DNA of 64,000 nucleotides from Pseudomonas defluvii (GTDB lineage Bacteria; Pseudomonadota; Gammaproteobacteria; Pseudomonadales; Pseudomonadaceae): positions 59,294 to 123,293 of the forward strand of contig NZ_MBPN01000001.1 in assembly GCF_001695625.1 (NCBI RefSeq). The letters are read 5' to 3'. Position numbers and translations under genes: made by a program. Shown here piece after piece: positions 1-8,195 of this stretch (the stretch's first letter is position 1; each line of letters begins with the position of its first letter). Under the pieces are notes generated by a model. That model was not told where the DNA came from. It did not search any database and was given only the letters and a program-made list of their open reading frames with translations.

Positions 1-1427
1 CACACCTGACAACCTTTGGGGTTTGCTCGATAAAGCTTGAGTTCACCGTTGCCACCAAACACCGGGTTCGAGCCATACAAGGCGAAGCGCTTTTCATCAG
101 ATCTGAAGAGGTATTCGACTCTGCAGTTCTTGCAGAGGCTGCGTACCAGTCGCTGGGCCATGATGGCTTGCGTATTGGTAGCGATGATGTCTGTCGGAAT
201 GTCCATTCGGCCGAGGCGATCCAGCGACTCGTGGGCATTGTTTGTGTGCAAGGTGGTCAAGACCAGGTGACCAGTTTGGCCGGCTTTGAAAGCGTACTCG
301 GCGGTTTCGTTGTCGCGGATCTCGCCAAGTAAGATCACGTCGGGGTCTTGTCGTAGCAACGCTCGGAGAGCGGTAGCAAACGACAAGTGCTTACCGCATT
401 CGGTATGCGACATGCCCTCATGCTGGATCTCCACCGGCTCTTCGATGGTGTGGTAGTTCCGGTTCGGGTCCTGGCCATAGATGTCCAGGAGCATCGCATT
501 GAGAGTTGTGGTCTTACCTGAGCCAGTAGGGCCTGTAACGATGATCAAGCCATTGGGGGCCTCACCCAACCGACGGAGCAGCGCCTTGTTTTCGGCTGAC
601 ATGCCCAGTCTGTCCAGGTTGGCCAAACTCGTGTCGTTGCCCAATAGACGAACCACGACCTTGGGGGTACTCTCCGAGCCCTTGGTGACAGGAAGCGTGC
701 TAACCCGCAGGTTGATTTTCTTATGGGTCGAGACCGCGAAATCAAACTTCCCATCCTGGGCTGCGTTCAGTTCCAGGGTAAGGCCGCAGTTGTTCTCGAT
801 GATCACGCGGCAAATGGCCTCGTGAATTTTGGACGTGTAGAGCTTGCGAGTCAGAAGTTCGCCGTCGATTCGCAACCGGACTTGAACCTGATCTCCTTGT
901 GTAGGCTGAAGGTGGATATCCGAGGCGTTGAGCTTTGCCGCCTCGCGCACCAGGTCTTCCACACGCTGTGTTGCGCGGGCCTTTAGCTGCTCGCTGTCAT
1001 GGACCGCGCTATCATCATCTTCAGTTTCGATGGCCTTGATCGCTTCCAAGCGGGTCAGGCTAACCACACCAACCTTTGGCTGGTGGATGCTGTGGGTCCT
1101 GGCGAACCCTGTGGCACGCTCGTGCATCCGTTTGTGGAAAGGATTGGCCATAAAGATGGTGTTGCCGTAAATGAACCATGGCTCCCCTTCAGGGCCCTGA
1201 GTAATCGAGAGCCCTTCCTCCATCTCGAAGAACACTTCACGGCCGAGCGCCTTGCCGATCGCATGGGCAACTGCTTCGTCGTCCTTGCAGACGCGGAGGA
1301 TATCGGGAACAACCTGCTCGATGACTTCGGATACTGGCTGCGTATCTGCTTGCTGTTGCGTGATTTTCCCCGCCTCAACCAGATTCCGTAGGATCTTTCG
1401 TTGAATCCCCTGGATGTTATTGCTCAT
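1..1427 (-). CDS. pilQ: Type IVb pilus assembly / secretion ATPase (GspE/PilB/PilQ family), C-terminus cut off
   Basis: Hexameric ATPase expected at the cytoplasmic face of the pilus machine, powering pilin polymerisation. Read from ATG at 1427; the frame stays open to the window edge (about 475 codons), so the C-terminus is missing. An N-terminal MSNNIQGIQRKILRN-type domain is followed by a Walker A (GPTGSGKTT, around 490-540), an Asp box (IEEPVE), a Walker B-like segment (DPDVILLGEIRD), a His box (GHLVLTTLHTNN) and the start of a Cys motif (LCKNCRVEY, 105-150). It starts 3 bp after the upstream PilP-like stop and is the last visible gene of the pilus operon. The R64-type name pilQ is from gene order and motifs. 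The family is secure; the role as the R64 PilQ equivalent is inferred. Confidence 0.88.
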   Translation of the reverse strand, partial: MSNNIQGIQRKILRNLVEAGKITQQQADTQPVSEVIEQVVPDILRVCKDDEAVAHAIGKALGREVFFEMEEGLSITQGPEGEPWFIYGNTIFMANPFHKRMHERATGFARTHSIHQPKVGVVSLTRLEAIKAIETEDDDSAVHDSEQLKARATQRVEDLVREAAKLNASDIHLQPTQGDQVQVRLRIDGELLTRKLYTSKIHEAICRVIIENNCGLTLELNAAQDGKFDFAVSTHKKINLRVSTLPVTKGSESTPKVVVRLLGNDTSLANLDRLGMSAENKALLRRLGEAPNGLIIVTGPTGSGKTTTLNAMLLDIYGQDPNRNYHTIEEPVEIQHEGMSHTECGKHLSFATALRALLRQDPDVILLGEIRDNETAEYAFKAGQTGHLVLTTLHTNNAHESLDRLGRMDIPTDIIATNTQAIMAQRLVRSLCKNCRVEYLFRSDEKRFALYGSNPVFGGNGELKLYRANPKGCQV

Positions 1428-1429
1428 GG

Positions 1430-2089
1430 TCAGTCGTCCGCATAGCGTTTGGATTTGGTCCAATCGATTACCAGTTCCCGAGTGCCGTCAGGACCTTTGA
1501 AAACAGCCTTGTCGAGTCCAAATCGCTGCAGTGTGTAGTCGTTGACCTTTTCGCCATTGCGTACGATTCGGCGCCCTTGGCTGGTCATTACTACGATCGA
1601 GTCAGCCCGAACCTCGAGGAGCGCCAGAAAGTGTTTGGCCTTGTCTTCATCGTCGTCGGGGACGTTTTTCTGAGAGGAGCCAGGCTGGCCTGGACCGCCT
1701 GGACCACCCTGGCCATTTGGTCCGCTCATCCCCAACGTAGGCTGGTCGAGCATGAACGGTGCGGCATTGGGGATGACTGGATTTTGACCGAACGGGAGGT
1801 CAGCTTTATCGGGTTTACTGCCTGCCTTGCGCACCTCTTTACCCAAAGTTGCGATATCTGTTACACCCAATGGAGAGCCACTTTCGTCCACAATGAAGCC
1901 GGCATCCGACATTTTCTTGTAGGAGTCAGCCATTTCAGCCTGAAGTTTCAGCTGATCGCGCTTGTACTCCATGTCTCCAATCTTCCGACTGCGGTCACGA
2001 TGAGTGTCTGCATCGTCCGCATCTGCAAGAGCATAGATAGGGAGCACAAATTGAGCTGCCATAAGAGTGCCGATGACAAAATTTTTCAT
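1430..2089 (-). CDS. pilP: PilP-like type IVb pilus protein, exported
   Basis: 219 aa with an N-terminal signal segment (MKNFVIGTLMAAQFVLPIYALA). A charged, probably coiled region follows at residues 25-65, then a Gly/Pro/Gln-rich linker (around 120-140) and a compact C-terminal domain (ADSIVVMTSQGRRIVRNGE onward) of the kind found in PilP-type pilus proteins that link the inner-membrane complex to the secretin. It sits between the small membrane protein and the ATPase, the position of PilP in R64-type operons. Assignment rests on position, signal peptide and overall form; sequence recognition is moderate. Confidence 0.65.
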   Translation of the reverse strand: MKNFVIGTLMAAQFVLPIYALADADDADTHRDRSRKIGDMEYKRDQLKLQAEMADSYKKMSDAGFIVDESGSPLGVTDIATLGKEVRKAGSKPDKADLPFGQNPVIPNAAPFMLDQPTLGMSGPNGQGGPGGPGQPGSSQKNVPDDDEDKAKHFLALLEVRADSIVVMTSQGRRIVRNGEKVNDYTLQRFGLDKAVFKGPDGTRELVIDWTKSKRYADD

Positions 2090-2091
2090 AA

Positions 2092-2568
2092 TCAGGTACC
2101 CACGACTACAAAGTTAAGTTTCATCACTCCGTTCGCAATGGAGTAATCGTAGAGATATAGGGGAATCTCCTTTTGAAGCGACCGTACACTTGATATCACC
2201 ACCTGCGGATCGCCTATTACTTGGCCCGGCCAGCCTTTCAGCGGGCCTGAATAAGTATTCCCCATCTCCGAAGAATTGTTCACGTCGAAGGTTTCGAACT
2301 TGAGCCCATCGAGTTCAAATGATGCGGTAGCCTTTTTCCAAGAGCTCACGAGTTTCGGAAGCTTTTCAAGCTCTGTATACCGCTGAACGTCTTGTCTTGA
2401 GGTCTCAATTACTGCATCGATCTGATCGAAGTCTCTAGGGAGAGTGCGGCTCTCCCCCATGGTCATGCTGAATCGAACGGCACCAACTGCCACGGCTGCA
2501 ATGACAATTAACATCAGGTTCGAAAAGCCAAAGGTTGAAATTGACAGTTTTGATCGCTTGATAATCAT
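2092..2568 (-). CDS. Single-pass membrane protein of the type IVb pilus operon
   Basis: 158 aa. Short basic N-terminus, one transmembrane segment (residues about 14-34, FGFSNLMLIVIAAVAVGAV), then a periplasmic domain. Its start overlaps the stop of the preceding PilO-like gene by 4 bp, so translation is probably coupled. The topology suits a small inner-membrane assembly component of PilO or minor-pilin type, but I do not recognise the family. Its place between PilO-like and PilP-like genes supports a role in pilus assembly. Confidence 0.7.
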   Translation of the reverse strand: MIIKRSKLSISTFGFSNLMLIVIAAVAVGAVRFSMTMGESRTLPRDFDQIDAVIETSRQDVQRYTELEKLPKLVSSWKKATASFELDGLKFETFDVNNSSEMGNTYSGPLKGWPGQVIGDPQVVISSVRSLQKEIPLYLYDYSIANGVMKLNFVVVGT

Positions 2569-3500
2569 TGGTTGTCGCTCCCGCCAATTTCTGAAGAGTC
2601 AATTCGAATGACGTAATTCAGGTGGGGAGTGAACTCCGAAACTATGCCTCGGACTTTATCCGCCGGATCGAATGGCAAGTATTTGCTAGTTGCGAATCGG
2701 TGCAATGTCGTGAACCCGACATGAGTTTCACCATCAGGTGAAGTTTCAAGGTTGCTATCGTAAGCAACTAGCTCACTGATCTTGCCGAGCTCAGCAGAGT
2801 TGTCCGGCCACTTATCAAGTCGTTCACGCAGCAGTTCGCCGATCTTGCTGTCTAACTCATCTCTTTGAATTTGCTTGGTTTTATATACCGCCATGTCCGC
2901 GTTATACAGCGTGTACATGCCGTAGTTATATACAAGTGTAGCGATCAGCATCAGGCCGCATATGCTTGCGACCATATACCAGCGCTTGGTTTGATCGTGC
3001 CTTTGCTTTTCGAATAGTTCTTGTCGGGTATATGCCGGGCTGGCGGGCAACACCAGATCAAGATTGTCAAGATTAATGCGAGACGCATTTGTGAGGTCGT
3101 AGTCCATCCACTCAGGGATGAAATTATCTACAAACTCAGAAGAGCTCAGAATGCTCGAAGGCTTATGGAGATCCGTACTAGAGTCCAACCGCAGATAAAG
3201 CCCGCGGTCAGGTCCCATTGGGAAAATAATAACCTCGTTCCCCAAAGGAACGAGGTTGTTGGCGAACAGGAGCTGCCAGAGTCCATACACGTTAATGCCC
3301 GGGTACGACTCCCGCATCGACTTTAGTTCATCTTCGTCGATGTAGATCGCTGGCCGGCCGTCTTCGCGTGGCCCCTCAATGATGGTATACACCTCCGACT
3401 CGCGGGAGCTGCTGAGCGCCTGCGAGCCGATGGAGTCACGGCAGATGATGACCTCTTCGCCACCAATCTGGATTGGTACGCCAAGAAGCAACTGATTCAT
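2565..3500 (-). CDS. pilO: PilO-like inner-membrane pilus accessory protein
   Basis: 311 aa. A cytoplasmic N-terminal domain of about 180 residues is followed by one strong transmembrane segment (around 184-203, YMVASICGLMLIATLVYNYG) and a periplasmic C-terminal domain. This layout matches PilO-type accessory proteins of type IVb/R64 thin pili, though it is shorter than the roughly 430-residue R64 protein. The start codon overlaps the secretin stop (TAATG arrangement). The name follows operon position between PilN and PilP and the membrane topology, so it is an inference rather than a sequence match. Confidence 0.6.
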   Translation of the reverse strand: MNQLLLGVPIQIGGEEVIICRDSIGSQALSSSRESEVYTIIEGPREDGRPAIYIDEDELKSMRESYPGINVYGLWQLLFANNLVPLGNEVIIFPMGPDRGLYLRLDSSTDLHKPSSILSSSEFVDNFIPEWMDYDLTNASRINLDNLDLVLPASPAYTRQELFEKQRHDQTKRWYMVASICGLMLIATLVYNYGMYTLYNADMAVYKTKQIQRDELDSKIGELLRERLDKWPDNSAELGKISELVAYDSNLETSPDGETHVGFTTLHRFATSKYLPFDPADKVRGIVSEFTPHLNYVIRIDSSEIGGSDNQ

Positions 3501-5152
3501 TAGAGAGCACCCTCCACCAATGTGGGGGTGACCACCAGGACCAACTCACGTCTGTCGAGCTGATTGTTGATGTCCTGGGTGAGAGGGTTCAGCACTGCTT
3601 TGGTGACCAGATTCTGCCAAGGCAAATGGCGGAGAGCTTGGTTCATCTTTTTGGTGATGAGGCCGCCGAGGTGTACTGCACGACCAGAACTGGTAATAAG
3701 CTGGGTGCTGAACTCCTTGAGATTCACACGAGGAGTTTCGAACTGGAAATCACCGATGGCGATCGTGTCGTTGCCACTCAGGTTCGATATCACCGGCCAG
3801 ATATCAACCAGGAGTTGGTCGTTATCGAGCACCCGCACAGTCACGCTAAGGGTCACGCCGACTTTCAAGCGGCCCAATTTCGGGGTAACGGTTACGTTGC
3901 CCGACTCGTCTTGGGATTGCTCGACGTCAACAATGTAGGTGAGTTCTTCGCCCGCATAGATCTGGGCTGGGACACCATTCCGGACCGTAATGTTGGGCTG
4001 GTCGTTGAGTTCAACTCGACCGAAGGTTTCCAGGAATCGGATCAGAACGTCGGCTTTGACATGCTCAGATTCGTAGGTTCCTTGGACATTCCAGAAAGGA
4101 TCGGTGGTTTCAGTCTTCGTGTTGAAGAAATGAAGTCCCAGCGGATTACCGTTTACTGTGCTCTTAACAAGGAGATCCCAGTCGATCCCTTTCTGCTTGT
4201 CGTTGTTGAGGATGACGTCGTAGGCCTCAACTTGCACGTTCACAATTTTGGTGGCTTCGCCGATCGCTCGCTTCAGGAAGCGGTCGAGGATTTTCATTTT
4301 AGAGGGCTTGCCGCCGGCGGTGATAATGCCAACGGAGCGAATCCCCTCGATGTAGGGCTCAATTTCTTCGCTCGAGGTCAGGAGACCGAAATCTGCTGGC
4401 GAGGGCGCATCGAAGTTCAAACCACTCGTCATGCCGTTATTGCTGCTGCCGTTGTTGTTTCCACCAACAGCCGCACTAGATGCACCTGCAGAACCCTGTG
4501 TGCGACCACGGCTACCTTTATCAGACTCTTTCTCGGCACCGATAATCGTCCGAGCGCCTTCCATCACTTTCAGCCATTCATCTTCCGAGAGTTGAAGGCC
4601 GATGGTTGTGCCAGTCGAGACGTTGGAATCCTGTTGGTTGTTGGAGTCGTCGTCGCCTGCTTTAGCCCCCCGAGTCTGAGTGGATGCGATGACGTTGTTG
4701 ACGTTCCGGGTCGACGCGAAAGTGGCCAGGTTCCATTCTCGGGTTTCGAAATCGCTAACGATTACTCTCTTGCCTACGATCTCGATGTTCAGGTCCCGGG
4801 TCCCTTCGATGTATTCGATGAAATCTGCAAGGGTCATCCCAGCAGCAGCTACATCGATTGGATCGTTGAGGTTGACCTTGCCCTTCGGAATGATCGCGTA
4901 CCCAGGCAGCGTGTCTTGCAGCACGCTTCGAAGCGGCTTGCTCTGTGCAGTTAGGAAGATCGGTCGGGCTTTCGCGATATCTTCAGTCCTGATCTCGCGT
5001 ACGAAAGTGTTACCCCGGGCAGCCTGAAGAGCATCTTTCGCTTCGGGGCGCAGGGGGGCATTTTTCGCTTCTTCGGAAATGTCGAAGCTGCTGGTACATC
5101 CCAACAGGCCGGTGGCAACCAGCAGAGCCAGGGCAATGGATTTCATCTTCAT
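3500..5152 (-). CDS. pilN: PilN-type outer-membrane secretin lipoprotein
   Basis: 550 aa. Lipoprotein signal with lipobox LLGC (Cys19). After a conserved N0/N1-like periplasmic part comes a Ser/Asn/Gly-rich disordered stretch (about residues 215-245). The C-terminal secretin domain has the expected late segments (GRAVHLGGLI near 495 and RRELVLVVTPTLV at the C-terminus). It would form the gated outer-membrane channel for the pilus. It lies 13 bp downstream of the PilL-like gene and overlaps the PilO-like start. A long antisense reading frame across it is a shadow. Confidence 0.87.
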   Translation of the reverse strand: MKMKSIALALLVATGLLGCTSSFDISEEAKNAPLRPEAKDALQAARGNTFVREIRTEDIAKARPIFLTAQSKPLRSVLQDTLPGYAIIPKGKVNLNDPIDVAAAGMTLADFIEYIEGTRDLNIEIVGKRVIVSDFETREWNLATFASTRNVNNVIASTQTRGAKAGDDDSNNQQDSNVSTGTTIGLQLSEDEWLKVMEGARTIIGAEKESDKGSRGRTQGSAGASSAAVGGNNNGSSNNGMTSGLNFDAPSPADFGLLTSSEEIEPYIEGIRSVGIITAGGKPSKMKILDRFLKRAIGEATKIVNVQVEAYDVILNNDKQKGIDWDLLVKSTVNGNPLGLHFFNTKTETTDPFWNVQGTYESEHVKADVLIRFLETFGRVELNDQPNITVRNGVPAQIYAGEELTYIVDVEQSQDESGNVTVTPKLGRLKVGVTLSVTVRVLDNDQLLVDIWPVISNLSGNDTIAIGDFQFETPRVNLKEFSTQLITSSGRAVHLGGLITKKMNQALRHLPWQNLVTKAVLNPLTQDINNQLDRRELVLVVTPTLVEGAL

Positions 5153-5165
5153 GGGTGTGGCTGCC

Positions 5166-6053
5166 TTAGTTCGGGCGGTCGGTGATCAGGATCATGGGGG
5201 AGGGATTTCCCTGTTCGTCAGTCAGGTCCCAGAAATACTGGTAGCGAACACGGGCGTCCCGGACGGAAGCTGTGAGCTTGCGCAGGGCGATGTCACGGGC
5301 GTCAGTGGAAATGAACTCGTAGCGGCGGGTCTCAAGCTCAGGCTTGTTGTAGAAGGCCGTTTTCACACGCCAACCGACCGGCATGATCCCTTCCACAATC
5401 TCCTTCAGAGTTGCCCCTTGGTATTCGGCCTCTACCGGTTCGTTGATGACCACGGTCGGGTCTACCCGCTCCAGGGTCACCCGTTTGCGAGCAGCTGTTT
5501 CGATCATCTCCGCGTTGTTCTCGGCCAGCATGAGAAGCTGTTTGCTTTCTGTGCGGATCTGTTCGATGTCCGTCAGCTGTGCGACCTGTACCTGATCAGC
5601 CTTCGACTGCGCCGCTCGGTTCAGTTCCAGGGCTTTTCGAATCTCGGCTTCTTGGGCCAGCAGATCCTGCTTACGCTTTGCAGCAGCCTCGATCGCCGTC
5701 TTCTGCGCAGCGATGAGGTTGCGTTCTGCTTCGCTACGTGCGGCAGTCAGGGCCTGGCGGTTTCGTTCCAGGTCTTCGAGAGTTTTCCTGTATTGCCGTT
5801 CGGTCTCTGTTTCTTCTACCGAGGCAACGGGGTTATCGATCGACAGGTCGATCATTGCCGCAGGTGCTGCAGGCGTTTGCGTGGACCGCTTGTAGTCGAT
5901 GGGCTGCATCACCTGCTGCGCCCTGCCGGCTTCATAGGTGCGATCGAACGGTGAGAGGGTTTCGCTCCGCGCGAGGTGGGAATCATCAAAGGCGGAAGCG
6001 TAGGCGCCCTGGCTCAGGAGGCTGACGCCCAGGATGAGGATCGTTTTTTTCAC
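5166..6053 (-). CDS. pilL: PilL/TcpQ-like periplasmic pilus protein
   Basis: 295 aa, first gene of the pilus operon. N-terminal signal peptide (MKKTILILGVSLLSQGAYA), a Glu/Arg/Ala-rich predicted coiled coil (residues about 80-180), and a C-terminal domain (about 210-295, with WRVKTAFYNKP and YEFISTDARDIALRKL) resembling the TcpQ/PilL C-terminal domain that assists the secretin. In R64 PilL is likewise the promoter-proximal gene. A class-A promoter element lies 29 bp upstream (6082-6104). Confidence 0.72.
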   Translation of the reverse strand: MKKTILILGVSLLSQGAYASAFDDSHLARSETLSPFDRTYEAGRAQQVMQPIDYKRSTQTPAAPAAMIDLSIDNPVASVEETETERQYRKTLEDLERNRQALTAARSEAERNLIAAQKTAIEAAAKRKQDLLAQEAEIRKALELNRAAQSKADQVQVAQLTDIEQIRTESKQLLMLAENNAEMIETAARKRVTLERVDPTVVINEPVEAEYQGATLKEIVEGIMPVGWRVKTAFYNKPELETRRYEFISTDARDIALRKLTASVRDARVRYQYFWDLTDEQGNPSPMILITDRPN

Positions 6054-6081
6054 TGCGGAGTCCCATAGAGGCTTCTGTTAC

Positions 6082-6104
6082 CTCAATAGTGGGAAGGCAG
6101 TGCT
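6082..6104 (-). promoter_or_regulatory. Class-A promoter element of the pilus operon
   Basis: Minus strand reads AGCAC, 8 bp, CACTATTGAG, ending 29 bp before the pilL start. It is one of seven sites in the window with the pattern RGCAC-N8-CAYTATTRNG and identical spacing. The distance to the start codon suits a -10-like TATTGA about 20 nt upstream of a short leader. Confidence 0.65.
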
Positions 6105-6180
6105 CCAAATCCGGGGTTTGGTTGGAAAAACTTTTTCAAAACCTGCATCGTGATCTAGTGTTCACCACGTTGAGATAGTC

Positions 6181-7674
6181 ATGTCCGCTTCTACACCGAA
6201 GGTCAAAGCCTCATCTGGGGTTGTTGCCCTGATCGTCATGATTGCAGTTGTCATCTTGGGCTATGCGGCTTACTTAGAATCCACGCATAAGGCATTGGAC
6301 TTTCAGGCTGAAGCCCTGTCGCCCCACTTCTACATGTTCAAGCCTCATGCTGTGGTTCAGCTCATCGCATCTGGTGGTTACGTGGGGACGCTAGTTGCCG
6401 TCCTGGTAGAAGTGCTGCACTGCATTTTCGCGGCCGCTATGGTCTACACCATTGCCAGGGTTGCAGCTTCCCGGTATTTCCGCCCGCGGAACACTCCGAC
6501 TGAAGCCACTGCGGTGAGCGCCGATCCCTACGAGTACGAATGCTCAATTCCAGGGTCAACCATGATGATCCTGCTCAGGAACAACAAGGACCCGCGAACC
6601 GGAGAGGAAATTGGAGGGGTAACAGACCTCAACCCCTACAACCAACGCTTCTTCCGATGCAACCGAAAACAGGTAGCTCTGAGTCGGGAGCCGTCGACGC
6701 CCATTGAACACCTCGAACTGGCCGTGCATGAGTTACTAGCTGCTCATCCCACAGTCCCAGCCAGCGTCGGCGCTCACCATGCCGATGCCACGCTACGCGA
6801 GCATTCCCTCGCCATCGCCAAAGAGGTCTTGTCCTATCTGAAGCGCCAGAATGTGCAAGAACCTCTCGCTTATCTCGCTGGGCTGTCTCATGACTTGGAT
6901 AAGTTATTGGCATATGCCGAGAAGGCGCCTGGCCAGTGGGTTAAGAACAAGGACGCAACACACCACAACACCTACAGCGCTTACATCGTGCGTCAGATGC
7001 CTGAGTTCGCGAAGCTCCAGCCGGAGGATCAGAACGTGCTCACCCTTGCGCTGCGCTACTACCACCATCCTGCAATGCTTCCGGTTTCTTCTGGCCCGCG
7101 AGTTGAGAAGTTGGTCCAAGCGCTGAGACACGCTGACGGTTTCGTGATCCGTGCAGAGAAGCAAGATGGTATTCGCGCAGCCAAGGAAAGCTCCCAGACT
7201 GAGGAACTGATCAGGGAGGCCATCCTGAAATTTGTCGGCGAAGCCAACATCAACAAGTTCCGGGCAACTGGAGAAGCAGAGGGTTGGACGAAGGACGCTA
7301 TGGAGTTCGTCATCATTCCGATGTCACGAATCCTTGAGTCGATCGGCTCACATTTGCCGCTGGAGTTGAGCCGTCAGCTGCAGATGGGAGTTGATACCCG
7401 TACCTTCACCCACCCTGCTATTCCGGTGATGCTGGAGACCCTCGAGGGTATGGGGCTTTTGCTCCATAGCTACAATCATCATGACAGCCCATCGGGCCTG
7501 TTTGATGTGAAGATTGGAGTGATCAATTTCAATGCCTGCGTATTGCTAGACAAGGAAACCCTGCAAGAGCTTCTGCCCGGGGTTGTCGACCGTTGGGGTA
7601 TGGCGAACTACAAAATTCAAGTTCGTCGCCCCACTCGAGATGGCGGCGCAGAAGAGGAATCGGGCGGTGATTGA
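6181..7674 (+). CDS. Membrane-anchored HD-domain protein
   Basis: 497 aa, the only plus-strand gene in the first 32 kb. Two N-terminal transmembrane segments (about 14-32 and 70-95) are followed by a cytoplasmic part carrying an HD-type metal site: His near residue 208 (REHSLAIAKE), SHDLDK near 238, and further His pairs (HHNTY and YYHHP). HD proteins are usually metal-dependent phosphohydrolases; related HD modules also occur in some conjugative relaxases (TraI_2/MOBH), but no relaxase motif is seen here. It is transcribed divergently from the pilus operon. Its substrate is unknown. Confidence 0.75.
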   Translation: MSASTPKVKASSGVVALIVMIAVVILGYAAYLESTHKALDFQAEALSPHFYMFKPHAVVQLIASGGYVGTLVAVLVEVLHCIFAAAMVYTIARVAASRYFRPRNTPTEATAVSADPYEYECSIPGSTMMILLRNNKDPRTGEEIGGVTDLNPYNQRFFRCNRKQVALSREPSTPIEHLELAVHELLAAHPTVPASVGAHHADATLREHSLAIAKEVLSYLKRQNVQEPLAYLAGLSHDLDKLLAYAEKAPGQWVKNKDATHHNTYSAYIVRQMPEFAKLQPEDQNVLTLALRYYHHPAMLPVSSGPRVEKLVQALRHADGFVIRAEKQDGIRAAKESSQTEELIREAILKFVGEANINKFRATGEAEGWTKDAMEFVIIPMSRILESIGSHLPLELSRQLQMGVDTRTFTHPAIPVMLETLEGMGLLLHSYNHHDSPSGLFDVKIGVINFNACVLLDKETLQELLPGVVDRWGMANYKIQVRRPTRDGGAEEESGGD

Positions 7675-7681
7675 CCGCCCG

Positions 7682-7697
7682 ATTTAGCATGCGAAAC
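7682..7697. repeat. SphI-centred 16-bp motif, copy 1
   Basis: ATTTAGCATGCGAAAC, matching the dispersed site GTTTCGCATGCKAAAC read on the minus strand with one mismatch. It lies in the 42-bp gap between two convergent genes, where it is free of coding constraint. Confidence 0.75.
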
Positions 7698-7716
7698 TCA
7701 AATCACTTGATGCTGC

Positions 7717-8190
7717 TCATTCGGTCCCGAGAATGCGAAGGGCAGCCTCAGTACGAATCGTCCTCTCCGCTCTGTCCTCATGGCCGAGGTTGTTCCAGCA
7801 GGCATACGCCTCCGGATAATGCGCCTGCCGTTCTGAGAGTCGGCACATAGTGACCTTGTACTCGTCTCCCGAAAGGTATTCTTTTGCGAACTGAGCCAGC
7901 GTCTGGTCTCTCCCGGTCTCCCAGAGGAGAGAAATCACAGTGTCGATTGCGATTTTCCTGCTCTCTCCGTTGAGCCCCCAGAACTGGATTTTCAGATCGC
8001 CCTTGTCCGTTCTATAGACGTACTTGGAAAGGAGCTGCTCTGCCTCCTGGTACTGCCCTCGTTGAACAGCCTGCTGAGCCCCGAGTATAAGGCTGCGGTC
8101 CTGAATGTCCGCCGCGGTGACCGGGAGTATGGTTTTGCCTCCAGTGCACCCAGTCAGGGTTAGGCAAAGAAGCAGAGCATATTTCTTCAT
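7717..8190 (-). CDS. Small lipoprotein of unknown function
   Basis: 157 aa. Clear lipoprotein signal (MKKYALLLCLTLTGC, lipobox LTGC, Cys15). The mature part looks helical with TPR-like spacing (QQAVQRGQYQEAEQLL, ARYPEA-type repeats near 135), so it may be a helical-repeat scaffold in the envelope. It starts 5 bp after the HerA/VirB4-like ATPase stop and so belongs to that operon. No family is recognised. Confidence 0.75.
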   Translation of the reverse strand: MKKYALLLCLTLTGCTGGKTILPVTAADIQDRSLILGAQQAVQRGQYQEAEQLLSKYVYRTDKGDLKIQFWGLNGESRKIAIDTVISLLWETGRDQTLAQFAKEYLSGDEYKVTMCRLSERQAHYPEAYACWNNLGHEDRAERTIRTEAALRILGTE

Positions 8191-8195
8191 CCCTA

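Noticed and set aside
3473..4954. A 493-codon plus-strand reading frame
   Set aside because: Antisense to the secretin gene, which has a lipobox, secretin motifs and operon context; the antisense frame has no recognisable domain or ribosome-binding site.
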